Assembly (NCBI GenBank): GCA_037176705.1
Contig: CM073887.1
Span: forward strand, 89,910,348-89,974,347
Direction: 5' to 3'
Length of the DNA: 64,000 nucleotides
Source of the DNA: Molossus alvarezi
Lineage: Eukaryota > Chordata > Mammalia > Chiroptera > Molossidae
Shown: positions 29,472 to 41,230 of the stretch, piece by piece
How positions within the stretch are numbered: position 1 is the first letter of the stretch
How the letters are laid out: each line of letters opens with the position of its first letter
Translations under genes and position numbers: made by a program
The notes under the pieces: model-generated
Told to the model about the DNA's origin: nothing
The model's database searches: none
Seen by the model: the letters and a program-made list of their open reading frames with translations, nothing else

Positions 29472-29544
29472 CCACTCTATATGAAGATAAATGGAAAAAT
29501 ATCCTCAGGTGAGGATTTAAAAAATAAACAAATAAAATAAAAAT
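29279..29544 (+). repeat. VES SINE, A-type with (TC)n
   Basis: Duplication AAAAATGTAAAACCA at 29,264-29,278 and 29,545-29,559; contains a TC run at about 29,443-29,470. Confidence 0.95.
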
Positions 29545-30143
29545 AAAAATGTAAAACCATTCCTAGCTTACAGGCCATACAAAAGCATACAGCATTGTGC
29601 CAACTAACCAGTTTGCCGACCCTTGTGATAAAGCGACATAGATCTGTCCATAAAACTCCTTCCAAATGTCCACAGTGTTAATCTTAATCTAAGACAAAAA
29701 TCTTCCTAGTGTACAGAACTGAAAAATCTTCAACTGGCTGACTAAAGAATTCACTCCATTTGAAGGAAGTCAACAAATGAAGGCCCATGTAATTTGATGG
29801 GTCTATCATTTACCTTATACCATACCTGTCCAACAAGATATAGCGATAAATTTTGCAACAATGATACCTTTCTCTCCCCTCCTCTCATGAGAGTTTTAGT
29901 CATTTTGTTTGTCAACCACTGTGATTAGTTAAGGATGATTAAATTTAGATTTTAGCCCACAATTTTCAGACATGTGGCAAAGCATATCTAGGCCTGATTA
30001 ACAAAGGATATCACCTTTAGAATCTGGACTCAGAGAACAATGACCTCTGGATATTATAGCTAGATGTGAATTTAGGTTGTCTCAACAGAAAAGATGAAGG
30101 TGTTTGTTGGTAAATATAAATTATGTCTAAAAAAATATTTAAT

Positions 30144-30650
30144 AGCCCTAGCCAGTTTGGCTCAGAGGTTAGAGTGTCGGCCACAGACCAAAGGGTCACA
30201 GGTTCATTCCAGTCAAGGGCATATACTTGGGTTGCAGGTTCGATCCCTGGCCCTGGCTGGGGTCATGCAGGTGGCAACCAATCAATGTATCTCTCTCACA
30301 TCAATGTTTCTCTCTCTCTCTCTCTCCCTCCCTCCCCCTTTTTTTTTTAATCCTCGCCCGAGGACATTTTTCCATTTTTTGTTCAGATAAAGTGGGAGGA
30401 AGAGAGAGAGAGAGAAACATCAAAGTGAAAGGGGCACACAGAGTGGTTGCCACCCGCACAACCCAACCAGGACCGGGGACAAACTGCAACCGAAGTACGT
30501 GCCCTTAGTGGGAACCGAACCCGAGTCTCTCTGGATCACACTCTAACCACTGAGCCAAACCGGCCAGGGCATCTCCATCCCTTCCTTGCATTCTCTCTAA
30601 AAATCAATGAAAAAATTTCCTCAGATGAGGATTAATACACACACACATAT
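30144..30650 (+). repeat. VES SINE, host of a nested VES
   Basis: Head GCCCTAGCCAGTTTGGCTCAG; interrupted at about 30,339 and resumed at 30,571 (ATCTCCATCCCTTCC) to TCAGATGAGGATTAATAC and a CA-rich end. Duplication ATATTTAATA at 30,134-30,143 and 30,651-30,660. Confidence 0.9.
30339..30570 (-). repeat. VES SINE, A-type, nested
   Basis: Antisense copy inserted in the pyrimidine-rich part of the sense VES around it; ends AACCGGCCAGGGC. The head has a short internal loss near 30,540. Confidence 0.92.
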
Positions 30651-30739
30651 ATATTTAATATACATATGGGAAAAAATAGGACTGTGTGCACGTACTAAAT
30701 AGCCTTGGGATGAATGAAGTAGCCCAACTAAGTTTTTGT

Positions 30740-31246
30740 CTTTTTTTATTATTACTGAATTCAGAGAGAGAGAGGGAGGGAAGGGGCAGGGCAGAGGAGG
30801 GAGGGGGAGAGAGAGGAAGGGAGGGAGAGAAAGAAACACTGATTTGTTGTTCCACTTATTTATGCATTCATTGACTGATTCGTTTTGTGTGTTTTTTTTA
30901 ACTTTTCTATCCTCATCCGAGGACATTTTTACATTTATCTTCAGATACAGCGAGAGGGAGAGAAGGGGGAAGAGAGAGAGAGGAACATCAACCTGAGAGA
31001 GGCACATAGCCTGGTTGCCACCCACACAACCCCAACCAGGGTTGGGGACAAACTGCAACCGAGGTACATGCCCTTAGTGGAAACCGAACCCGGGACTCTC
31101 TGGTCCACAGGCTGACGCTCTAACTGCTAAGCCAAACCGGCCAGGGCCATTGGTTGATTCTTGTATGTGCCCTGACCAAGTATCACACCCACAACCTTGG
31201 TATATCAAGAAGATGCTCTAACCAACTGAACTACCCAGGCAGGGCC
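30740..31246 (-). repeat. Other tRNA-derived SINE (non-VES), host of a nested VES
   Basis: The reverse strand reads GGCCCTGCCTGGGTAGTTCA, then ATACAAGAATCAACCAATGA and AATAAGTGGAACAACAAATC. It differs from VES but matches the element at 53,056. Flanks CCCAACTAAGTTTTT and CCCAGCTATGTTTTA suggest an old duplication. Confidence 0.75.
30882..31147 (-). repeat. VES SINE, A-type, nested
   Basis: Inserted in the SINE around it; duplication CATTGACTGATTC (30,869-30,881) versus CATTGGTTGATTC (31,148-31,160). Confidence 0.93.
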
Positions 31247-31510
31247 CCAGCTATGTTTTAAGAGTGCCCTTTACTCCACTTCTCTCTGGAATAGTGCAGC
31301 TAGAGCATCTTATTACAATGTATCCCCCCCTAGCCAAAGTTGTGGTCTAGAGGTAGAAACATAACCTAATGAGTCCCCTTAGCATTTGGGATTGAGACTC
31401 AGATCAGTCTCTCTCTGACAACAGAATATATAAGATTTCAAACTCAGAAGGTATTAGTGTTAAAGTTGGTCTGCAGCGCAAGAACTAAGTGAATATACAA
31501 AGAGCATCTC

Positions 31511-31674
31511 GCCCTGGCCGGTTTGGCTCAGCGGTTAGAGCGTCGGCCTGCGGTCCAGAGAGACCCGGGTTCGGTTCCCGCTAAGGGCATGTACCTCGGT
31601 TGCAGTTTGTCCCCGGCCCTGGTTGGTCGTGCGGGTGGCAGCCACTCGATGTATCCCTTTCACGTCGATGTTTC

Positions 31675-31720
<46 letters not shown>

Positions 31721-31792
31721 TCTTCCTCCCTCCCACTCTATCTGTACAAAAAATGGAAAAATGTCCTCGGGTGAGGATAAAAAAAAACAAAA
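31511..31792 (+). repeat. VES SINE, A-type with long (TC)n
   Basis: Duplication ACAAAGAGCATCTC at 31,497-31,510 and 31,793-31,806; the TC tract at about 31,679-31,718 is expanded. Confidence 0.96.
31679..31718 (+). repeat. (TC)n microsatellite
   Basis: Pure TC run within the VES at 31,511, expanded relative to sister copies. Confidence 0.93.
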
Positions 31793-31992
31793 ACAAAGAG
31801 CATCTCATAATGTATAAAGAGATACTCCTAACCAATTTGGAGCCCCTGGATCCAGCTGTTCCTGAATTGTAGCTGACCTCTTATGGTTTGATTGCCTTTC
31901 TTAGAATTCGTAGGATACCCAGCAGTTCCCAGTAAATTCTTCTTTTTTCTTAAATTAGGTAAGTGTCACTTTCCTAACTAAAACAAAGTACT

Positions 31993-32245
31993 GCCCTGGA
32001 CAGTTTGGCTTAGCAGTTAGAGCGTCAGCCATGGACCGAAGGGTCTCAGGTTCAATTCCCAGTCAAGGGCATGTGAGTTTCAGGTTTAATCCCTGGACCC
32101 AGTGGGGGTCGTGAAAGAGGCAACCAATTGATGTGTCTCACACTGATGTTTTTCTCTCTCTCTCTGTCTTCCACTCTATCTAAAAAAAAAAAAAAAAAAT
32201 CTGTGGAAAATGTTCTCTGGTGAGGATTAATAACAACAACAAAAA
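31993..32245 (+). repeat. VES SINE, A-type
   Basis: Head GCCCTGGACAGTTTGGCTTA, end CTCTGGTGAGGATTAATAAC; AAAGTAC on both sides. Confidence 0.9.
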
Positions 32246-32914
32246 AGTACCTATTAGACAACCTAAAAGGGAGTATTCAGTTGGATGAAAGAGTTCTGGT
32301 GCCCACAAAACACTCAGAGATGATAGCTACGCAATACAAATGGACAGGATCATCCAGAAGAGTGAAAAGGGAATGCCAAGAACTATCAATCTCAGGGAAG
32401 CCAAGAATTAAGGGTCTGCAAAGCAGCAGCTAGTAGGTAGAAAGGCAGGAACTGACCAGTCATCAAACAAAGTAAGGAAGAAAACAGTATCAAGGAGAAA
32501 ATGATTATCAAGTACAAAAAGAGGTAGTCAGGAATGATTACATAATCTGGCAATATAGAAGTCACAGGTGGCCTTGGTAAGAGCAATTTCACAGGCATGG
32601 TAGGATGAGAAAAGCCAGGCTGAAGGTTTAAGAGTGCATAGGAGGTACACAACACTACCTAGGAAGCCTGAATCGAATCAAGCTTCTACATGTAACTACT
32701 AATTTAGAGGACAATCAGGGGGCAAAGGAATATATTACATGAAACCACAGGGATGCAATCAGCACAATCCAAACTGTGAGAAATCTCACAGGGAAAAATC
32801 TGGTTTCTTTAACAAACACATTATATGGGAACACGAACAAGAACAAAAAAGACAGTAACCAATAGAAGGAAGATAGAGAGAAAAAAGAGCATTGAAACAC
32901 ATACCTAATGTAAT

Positions 32915-32965
32915 ATATATACATATACATATAAATATATATACACACATATATGTATATATGCA
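32915..32965. repeat. TA/CA-rich low-complexity tract
   Basis: Alternating ATATAC, ACACAT and ATGTAT units; responsible for a spurious YIYIC-type ORF on the minus strand. Confidence 0.9.
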
Positions 32966-33950
32966 TGCTCCTTTGTTTGGATCCTAATTCAAATAAACTG
33001 TTAAAACAAAGCAAAAACTGTAATCAAGGAAATCTGATCACTGTCTGGATATGTAATGATATTAAGGAATTAGTGTTAATTTTCTTAGAATAGAGTGTTT
33101 TAATCCTTATTTTTTAGAGCTGCATAATGAAGTAATTAAACAGTATTTATTTTACTAGTGTGTCTTCCCTGATACATTGTGTTCCACTGTCACCTGTCAC
33201 CCAACAGGCTACAGACCCAGAGTTAGCTGCCTAACAAATAATTAAGAAAGATACAAAGTAATACAAGGATTCTAAAGAGGTAGGTCACAACTGGAGCAGG
33301 GCAAGGAATCAAGCAAAACTTTAAGAAGGCAATGGTACTTGCACTGGGCCTTAAAAGATAGTAAAATTTTAACAGGTAAGGAACAAGAGAGGAAAAGTGA
33401 TATTCCTGATGGAAGACATGAAAGCAATTGCAAAGGGATGAGAAGACCTGTCTATGCAGAGTATTCATATCTGTACTCACCTCTCCATAAAACTGTCCCT
33501 ACCCTAGTGAAAAGTCATAACCCACTAGGTAGCTCCAAATTGACAAAATCATGGGAGACCCATTCAGGCACCACGCAGTCCCAGGGAGCTCAGTCCCAGA
33601 ACAGATCATGACAATATCTGGGTAGCCAAACCATATTGGCTTACCAGGGCAATCCATTCATGTCAATCAAGCCCTGATCCCCCCCTCACACACTTTGGGA
33701 AAGGAATGCATAGAGTTATTTTACCTATCCTAGTATATAATGATCAAAATAATTAATTTAAAATAGTACCCATTAATAAGCTTTGTCTACCTGCCTAAAA
33801 GCCACCACCATGGCTCATTAGGCACTCCAAGAGAGTTAAAAGTTACATGAAATGCCTTTCCTCAGGTTACAGATTTTTTAAAAAGTATACCTGATGAAAA
33901 GCAGGTAGATTTTAGGCAGTTTTTTTTCCCCTTCAAAAATAGAACAAGTA

Positions 33951-34203
33951 GCCCTGGCCGGTTTGGTTCAGCGGTTAGAGCATCGGCCTGCGGTCCTGAG
34001 AGACCCGGGTTCGGTTCCCGCTAAGGGCATGTACCTCGGTTGCAGTTTGTCCCCGGCACTGGTCGGTTGTGCGGGTGGCAGCCACTCGATGTGTCCCTTT
34101 CACATCGATGTTTCTCTCTCTCTCTCTCTGTTCCTCTCTCTCCCTCCCACTCTACCTGAACAAAAAAATGGAAAAATGTCCTTGGGTGAGGATAAAAAAA
34201 AAA
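33951..34203 (+). repeat. VES SINE, A-type
   Basis: Perfect 16-bp duplication AAAAATAGAACAAGTA at 33,935-33,950 and 34,204-34,219. Confidence 0.96.
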
Positions 34204-36915
34204 AAAAATAGAACAAGTAGTCCCATATTAAAATGTTTCTGGAATATTTTGGAAATGAATTCAGTGCTTCTAACATTTTCTATGTGCCAGCATCATTAAA
34301 ATTCTCAGGATATGATGCCAGTGAAAATGAACATCAAGACAAATAGGAATGCACATGATCAGCCAAAACTCAGTAACTGGAATGTTTTTATTACTGCCCT
34401 CTTCCATGTACTCGAGTATCATTTCAAATAACCAATATGAGTGGATGTAGGGAGATACTTACATGTAGGGGTGTTTTTCTTAAACCAAAGGAAAAAGCAG
34501 CAATTTAACAGGTCAGGCTAGCTTTAAGCAGTCCTTAAGTCACTGACTACACCTTATTTCACAATAACTGAGACTGGTATCCTCCCAGAAATCAAACGTA
34601 ATTGTTCCAACTTATCAGAATAAAAAAGGAAATGAGTAAAACATAATAAGGATTGGGGATTCAAAAGCATGGTAACCTTTGCATCATACAGGAAAGTTTT
34701 TGTGGTAAGATGTCTATAGAATAGAGCCAAAATAAAAAATAAAATTTAAGTCACCAATTTTTATAATTCACACTGTACTTCTGGATTATTGTCCAGGCAA
34801 GCCTTCAATACTTAGAAATGACTCTTTGATTTTATGAAGTATTTTGGACTCCATTCTAAACCAGTAGATGGCCACAAAAAAAATAAAAAGCAATACCTGT
34901 TTTCTTTGTTCCTCTCAGGTACACATTAAACTCTAACATTTACCTTAACTCTTCAAAAAAGGTAAGATATATAACTTTTAGAAGGCTTCATCTTCTGTAG
35001 CTGACAGTCACTTTTTCCTCTTCAAATACTGATCACTTGCTCATAAAGCTTTCTTTAGACTACCTTTTTGTGAAATCTTAGGTTAGCTATCACATTCAAA
35101 TTCAATCCAATAATTGTATAAAATACTGGGGAGGATACAGAGAGATATAAACACAGTTCTTGCTCTAAAGACAGTACAACAGACCTATAAGAAAATTGCA
35201 ATACAAAGCAAACAGTATCAACTGTTACAAAGGCAATACAATAGCTCAAGAGCACAGAGAAGAGTATGTATGTCATCTAACAAGTAGAAAGTGAATCTAA
35301 ATGAAAATATTCTTATCTTTAGGAATTCTTAATTACATAGCTTCACCAGGGCACTATAATCACCTTTATACCCCAAAATTGTAGAACACTTTCCAATTAA
35401 CACAGATAAGCTTTATTTTTTTTAACCAAACAGTAAAAGCTGGGTCATCTTGTCCCCACTTGATGCAAGATTTTATTTAAAGTAAAATTTGCCTACTGTT
35501 CCTGTAGAGCTAACAAAAACTAGCTATCAGCCTGCAAGCCACCACACACTGAATGAAACTGCTGATATCAAAAATAAAAATAAAAATACATTGATTGCTT
35601 CCAGTAAGTTAACTCTAACAGATAATTGAAAACAACTTATTGAGTTTTTTTTTTAATGTTTGGAGATTGAAAAACACAAGGATGAATAAGAAAAATAAAC
35701 CTGAGAAATTTAAAGAAGACAGCTTTGTTAAAAAAACCAAGTGGCCACTTGCCAACACTTCTTTATGCACATATGACCAAAGATGATTCTAGGCAGATAC
35801 AGAGGCCACAAAGGATCTTTATCAAATGCCAAATTAAGAAAGTTCTCATAAATATTTCAATTTTGATAAGTTAAAGGACAGTTAAATAAAAGAAGCACTT
35901 TACAAAGCTTTGTATAATGAAGATGGAAACAAAGCTTTGAGCTTTTAACACTGGAGCCCTAAATAAAAAAACAACACACGTTTCAAACGTCACGTTTACA
36001 AACATCCTATTCACTCAGGCACCTAGAGCTGCGATTCTGTCAAGAAAAATACCGGTCACGGGAAAAGGGTCTGGTCGAAACTTAAAAACCCTGTGGCCAG
36101 CAGGAAAGAAATAGCACAATAATGAATTGCAACTAAGTACCTTCAAGAACCCTACATCGAACTCTTCGTCTTAGTTTGAACTCCATACACAAGCATCTCA
36201 GATTTGTCCTTTCAACCTGGTATAAATCATATCGTTTGTGAAAGAAAAGGCAGTAAGGATACTCCTCAAACTCCTATACCCCATAATCCATCCTCAAAGA
36301 GTGGAAGAAACAGCAAAGTGGAAGGAACAAAGCACTGACGTCAATTACGAGATTAACCCCGGGCACAGGCAGCTGGAGGAAAGGCCTAAACATCAATATC
36401 CAAATACAAGCTACCGGGATAATAGGCCGACTCAGGAGTTGGGGGGTGAGGGGGACTCAAGCATCACGCCCCCACACCCCCATTTTCAGTGAACCCCCTC
36501 CGCTGCTCGCAGGCGCAGTACCCCCCTTTTTTGCAGAGGAGGCGGGTGACGGTGAGCAGGATCGCGAGAAGGAAAGCGAGAACTAGTTGGGTTATGATAG
36601 CCAGAACCTAGGCCTATTTTCTCTTTGACTAGAAATAATTTGAAATTGGGTTTTAAAAAGTCACATAACAGTCGACGGAATTCCTGAGGGATGGATTAAA
36701 GAGCGAAAGGGACAAGGGGAAACGGCGAAAAGATGGATTTCGGGGAATTTTTGTTAGGATGGGGTTAGCTTATTTATTTACGGGGGAAAGGGGGTGGAAC
36801 GCGAAGGTGAGGACGAAGGCGATCGAGCAGCCCGGCCCGGAGGGAGGGTGTCCCGAGCCCCCGGGGGCCGTCCTCCCCCTCGCCCGGCCCTCCCTCAGCC
36901 CGCCGGCCTTCTCAC

Positions 36916-37270
36916 CTCCAGTCCCGGCTCCGCTAGGCCCGAACCATCTCCCGGCGGCGGCGGGGCTGGGCCGGGCCTGCACCTTCACCGGGCGCGCATC
37001 GAGCCCACCGGGGGGCGGCGACAAGCTGCCAAGGGCGAGGGGCTCCGGGGGCGGCGGGGCCTCGCAAGGTCTCCAACAGCGCAGGCGGCGGCGGCGGCGA
37101 CACACCTCACAGGGAACAGGCGGAGGTCCCGACCCGCTCCATGACGGTCGGCCCAGCCGGGGACAGCCGAGGGAGGCGGCGGGGGCGGGCTGACGAGGAC
37201 CTGGCACCCGGATCTCCGCCCCGTCAGCTGGCGGTGGAGGCGACGAGGGCGGCTCGCCTCCCGCAGCCAG
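36916..37270 (-). other. AFF4: AFF4 noncoding exon 1 (5' UTR), approximate
   Basis: Exon 2 carries the AFF4 start codon only four bases after its acceptor, so nearly all of the 5' UTR must come from an upstream noncoding exon. The only CpG-rich block upstream is here. On the minus strand a good splice donor reads GACTGGAG|GTGAGAAGG, making 36,916 the last exon base. A second possible donor, CCCT|GTGAGGTG, would end the exon at 37,111. The transcription start is not visible as a sharp motif; about 37,200-37,300 is an estimate from the usual length of a few hundred bases for this UTR. The existence of exon 1 here is likely, the exact edges are not. Confidence 0.5.
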
Positions 37271-37328
37271 GACTGTGACTGACGCAGCGGCCGTGCCACC
37301 CATGTGACCAGGGCCGGGCGGGCGAGGC

Positions 37329-37338
37329 GTCACGTGAC
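37329..37338. promoter_or_regulatory. Palindromic E-box / CLEAR-type site
   Basis: The bases read GTCACGTGAC, a perfect 10-bp palindrome with a CACGTG core. This equals the consensus CLEAR element bound by TFEB/TFE3/MITF and is also a strong USF1/2 site. It lies in the CpG island just upstream of the estimated AFF4 start. Binding is inferred from the motif only. Confidence 0.5.
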
Positions 37339-37869
37339 GACGGCGCGCCCCCTCCCCGCCGGAAAAGCTGGGGGCTACGAGACCGCGGGGCTGCGGTGCG
37401 GGAGGCGGTGCTGAGGCTGGGGGCTGCGCGGCTGTCGGCCGACCCCGGGCGGGTGCAGCGCCGGCCCGGGTGGCCTAGGCCCGAGCCCCGGCCCGGCGGC
37501 CGCGTTCGGAGGGTGGGGCGGGCAGGCTCGGCCGGCACTTGCCGACGCGCTCCTCCTGCGCTAGCCGCTAGCGAGGTGCGGAGGGCGGCGCCGGGCCCGC
37601 CGGATCTACCGGTTCCGAGGCTCAGGTGACGGGCTCGGGCCGGCCGCGCCCCCGAAGCCCCCAGACCTGCTTCCTGCGCTGACTTCAAGCCCGGAGTCCA
37701 GGGCCTGTAAGAGCCGGGCCCAAAGGGCAGTCTGCGGGGGGCTGCCCACAGCCTTGCTTGAACTCCCAGGAAGCCAAGCCAGCCCTCAGTTTTCGTCATC
37801 AACACATTTCTGCCACTACACCTATTCTCTAGGATATCATTGTAAACTTTCCTGCACCTCAAATCCTGC

Positions 37870-38770
37870 CAGTCCGAGCAGGCTATAATTTAATTGAGAG
37901 TCAAATAACAGTTATAGACTAGACGGGATTTTCAAAGGGTCTGATGGAAGCCAGTACAGTAATTGTCCGGAGATACTACCTCTGGTTCGTCGTTTGGAAA
38001 ACACTTTTATAATCTCCTGCCTCTCACCTGTTTTCTTTCCGTGAAGCTGTTTTTTAACTTTCTACTAATTTTGAAGCAAGCATTTTAAAGATTGTTTTCA
38101 GTAAAAGTCATAAGTTTTGAAATCATTATTATAAAGAATGTGCATATGAAAATGTTTCTATTAGCCCTAAAAGCTGGTAATTCACCGGCATCTATAAATA
38201 CATATTTTTCCTTTTTAAAATTTTTAACTGACTCACGGACATCACCAACAATTCCCACGCTAACAAATCCAAAAGTTGAATCTTTGTCTTTACCTTAGTG
38301 GGCACTTAACACAATTGTCTCTTGTTTGAAGCACTTTGTTCTCTTTGTTTTTGAGATGCCACACTCTCATCATTTCCCTCCTACCTATCTGGCTGCTGCT
38401 TTTCAGTCTCAATTGCAAGAGATCCTTTACCTTTTCCTGTCTTCTGAATAGAGATGTCCTAAGACTTGGTCTTCAGCTCTTTTCCCTTTTTCTCTCTGGG
38501 GTTGGCAGAGGTTTGCTGTAAAGGTCAGACAGTAAATATGTTAGGTTTTGTAGGACAAGTGGCAAAATCAAAGATTTTATATAAGTACATAGTAATATAT
38601 TTTACTTTTTTTCCATAATTAAAAAAAAAATGAAATTCAAAGTATAGAAATTGAGTAAGTTTTATAATTCAAGTCCACTAACAAGAATAATAATTTAATT
38701 TTTTGGTGGGGAATGGAGATAACATTTTACCTAACTTAGATTCAAAATTAGTGTTTCCTGTCTCAAAAGG
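37870..38770. other. Intergenic, nothing recognised
   Basis: AT-rich flank upstream of the AFF4 CpG island. No repeat, splice-supported exon or conserved peptide was recognised. Confidence 0.5.
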
Positions 38771-38776
38771 GATTTC

Positions 38777-38945
38777 AGCTCTGGTGAGCGTGGCTTAGTT
38801 GGTTGAGTGTCATCCCATGCACTGGGGGTGCAGACCAGAGGCAAACTGATTGATGTTTCTCTCTCACATCAATGTTTCTCTCTTTCCCTCTCCCTTCTTC
38901 TCTCTCTAAAAAAATCAGTAAAAACATTAAAAGGAAAAAGATTTT
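38777..38945 (+). repeat. VES SINE, B-type, internally shortened
   Basis: Head GCTCTGGTGAGCGTGGCTTAG; most of the middle is missing; end CTCTCTAAAAAAATCAGTAAA. Confidence 0.8.
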
Positions 38946-39442
38946 AAAAAGTGATTTCAAATATTCTTCTGTTAATGTTGATCTGTAATGAAATGTCATG
39001 TTATTTCTTTTTTTTTTTTCCCTTGTAGTTCATTTTTTATAAACATCTTTTCACACAGATAGGTACTGGGAAGCACTGCTATCAATCTACTGCCATGTGA
39101 TACTAATTAATAATATTGCAAAGAGGACAGGAACGACCATGGCACAATGAGATAGTGGGGGTGGGGATTGGTCCGGGGGAGGCCTGGGGCCACCAGCTTG
39201 TATGTGGTCTCTGCCACCCCTCCTTTCACCACCACTGCCACTGCCCAGGTCATGTCATCCAACTGCACCAGCACCACCTTGTTGCTGGTCAGCTCCAGCA
39301 AGACAAAGACCGAGAAGAAGCACTTGTGCCAGAAAGTGTAGCTATTCTGGGCCACCAGCTGATCCTTATCATCCTGATGTGGGGAGTGAACTACACACAA
39401 TTAGTTGAGGAATGTCCCTGTCCCTGTCATGCTAATGCCAGA

Positions 39443-40451
39443 TGTTTAGCATAGGTAGCTGGCTAATTATTGAAGGAAGGGATCAACTGGAATCAGATAT
39501 TAAACCTAGTAAACTAGGGAGCTGAATGGAGCATTAAACCTGATTCACTAGAAAGCCACAGCATTCAGTCTCCCCAGGGAATAGCCACATCCTCCGCTGA
39601 GCAGACTTAATCCTCAAAATGGGCAGGAAGAATTAGTTTTCCATTTTCCTCCGGGGACAACTGGCCATTAGCCAGAATTACCTAGGGAGGGATAAAATAG
39701 CAGGGGAAATTCCTTTGCTAGGAGCAATGCACACTAGAAACTAAGATGACACAGAGAGAGGTAAACTCACATTGTGAAACCAGATGACCAGGCAAAACTT
39801 TGAGGCATGAGCAGTAGGAGTCAAAATGGCAATATAAAGGGGCAGAGTCTAGCCTGAGAAAATCTGGGTAAAGGATCAGGTTGGATAGGTGACAGGAAAC
39901 CCCAGAAGATCTAGAAAAGGGATTGGGTAGAGGGAGGGCCCAGTACAAGACCATGAAGGATTAGGAAAGAGATTGGTTAGTTTGAAAGAAAGTCTGCTCT
40001 CTCCCAAACCTGAGATGATGTAATCAAAGCTTAATAAAGGCCCGTCTGAGTAGCACGTGTGCATTCACCTGTTGATGCCCTCGCGTTCTCTCTCTATAGC
40101 AGCCACACAACTCCAAGCATGGCTCCAAGCATGGGCCTGGGTGCACTAGTGCAGTGCCGGCCAGAGCGAAGCCAGGAGCAGACTATGCTGGCCTACCAGA
40201 GCCCAGAGTGATAGCATTACAGTTCTGGATCCTGGCCCTCCTGATGGGCACTTATGCTCACTAGGCTCAGGACTTCCTCTGCAGCAAGACAGAGCTAAAC
40301 CACATAGTCATGAATGAGACATTGGGCACCTGGGGGCAGTTCTTTGTTTTTGCTTCAATAAATCTTACCACTATGTCTCATCTTCCTATGCATCTGTCCC
40401 TGAAGTGTTTTCTCGTGACTCTGTGGAAGAGCCCTATCTCCAACAGCAACA
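39443..40451 (+). mobile_element. Solo LTR of an endogenous retrovirus
   Basis: A block of about 1,009 bp interrupts the PIP4K2B pseudogene exactly between CCAGA and TGACTTC of its coding sequence. It begins TGTTTAGC and ends GCAACA, the TG...CA termini of retroviral LTRs, with near-matching CAGA/AAGA flanks as a 4-bp target duplication. Two AATAAA signals (40,033 and 40,357) fix the orientation as plus. No gag, pol or env sequence is present, so it is a solo LTR left by recombination. The family was not identified; a class I (gamma-like) origin is only a guess. Confidence 0.7.
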
Positions 40452-40988
40452 AGATGACTTCAAAGCATTCGGCAAGATCAGGGTGGACAATCATCTCTTC
40501 AATAAGGGAAACCTTCCCAGACACTTTTAAGTTTAAGGAGTACTGTGCCATGGTGTTTCAAAATCTTCAGGAGAGATTTGGGATTGATGATCAGGATTAA
40601 CAGAATTCAATGATACACCCCTATTAATAGAGACAGCCAGGGCTGATGTGGCACATGTTTTCTCACCACCTATGATCGGTGCTTTGTCCTCGAGACTGTG
40701 GCAAGTGAGGATGTGGCTGAGAAGCACATCTTAAAGAAGTACCACCAGTTCATAGTGAAGTGTCACGGAAAACCCTTTTGCCACAGTTCCTGAGCATGTG
40801 CCACCTGATCATAGGAGGTGTGGAAACCTTTATGGTGGTCACCAGGAACATGTTCAGCCATCAGCTCACTGTACACTGCAAGTATGACCTCAAGGGTTCT
40901 ACTGTTGCCAGAGAAGCAAATGACAAACAGAAGGCCAAGGACTTGCCAACATGTAAAGACAATGACTTCTTCAACAAAGGGCAGACAT

Positions 40989-41230
40989 GCCCTGGCCGGT
41001 TTGGCTCAGCGGTTAGAGCATTGGCCCGCGGAGAGTCCCAGGTTTGGTTCCTGATAAGGGCACGTACCTCGTTTGCAGTTTGTCCCTGGCCCTGGTTGGG
41101 GTTGTGTGGGTGACAACCACTCAATGTGTCTCTCTCACATCGATGTTTCTCTATCTCTCTTCCTTCCTCTTTCCCTCCTGCCCTATCTGAAGAGAAATGC
41201 AAAACTGTCCTCAGGTGAGGATTCAAAAAA
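40989..41230 (+). repeat. VES SINE, A-type, in the PIP4K2B pseudogene
   Basis: Splits the pseudogene; AACAAAGGGCAGACAT (40,973-40,988) and AACAAAGGGCAAGCAT (41,231-41,246) flank it. Confidence 0.95.

Larger units (their letters stand above)
36790..37660. promoter_or_regulatory. AFF4: CpG island promoter of AFF4
   Basis: This is the only long CpG-dense stretch in the window, in sharp contrast to the AT-rich flanks. It contains GC boxes (for example GGGGCGGGC near 37,182 and 37,513 and CCGCCCC near 37,214), an ETS-like CCGGAA near 37,359 and no obvious TATA box. This is typical of a broad housekeeping promoter. It sits immediately upstream of the AFF4 first coding exon on the minus strand. Transcription in the opposite direction (toward 38,000) is possible for such islands, but I see no recognisable gene there. 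Confidence 0.75.

Noticed and set aside
36759..37862. Several long overlapping ORFs on both strands (up to 212 codons)
   Set aside because: They lie in the CpG island, where high GC removes stop codons. The peptides are Pro/Arg/Gly/Ala-rich, overlap in opposite directions and match no family. They fit the noncoding exon 1 and promoter of AFF4.
39107..39400. 97-codon minus-strand ORF
   Set aside because: Antisense of the start of the PIP4K2B retrocopy; the sense strand explains the sequence.
40310..40600. 96-codon ORF starting [12 protein letters not shown]
   Set aside because: A chance fusion: its first half is LTR sequence and its second half pseudogene coding sequence ([18 protein letters not shown]).
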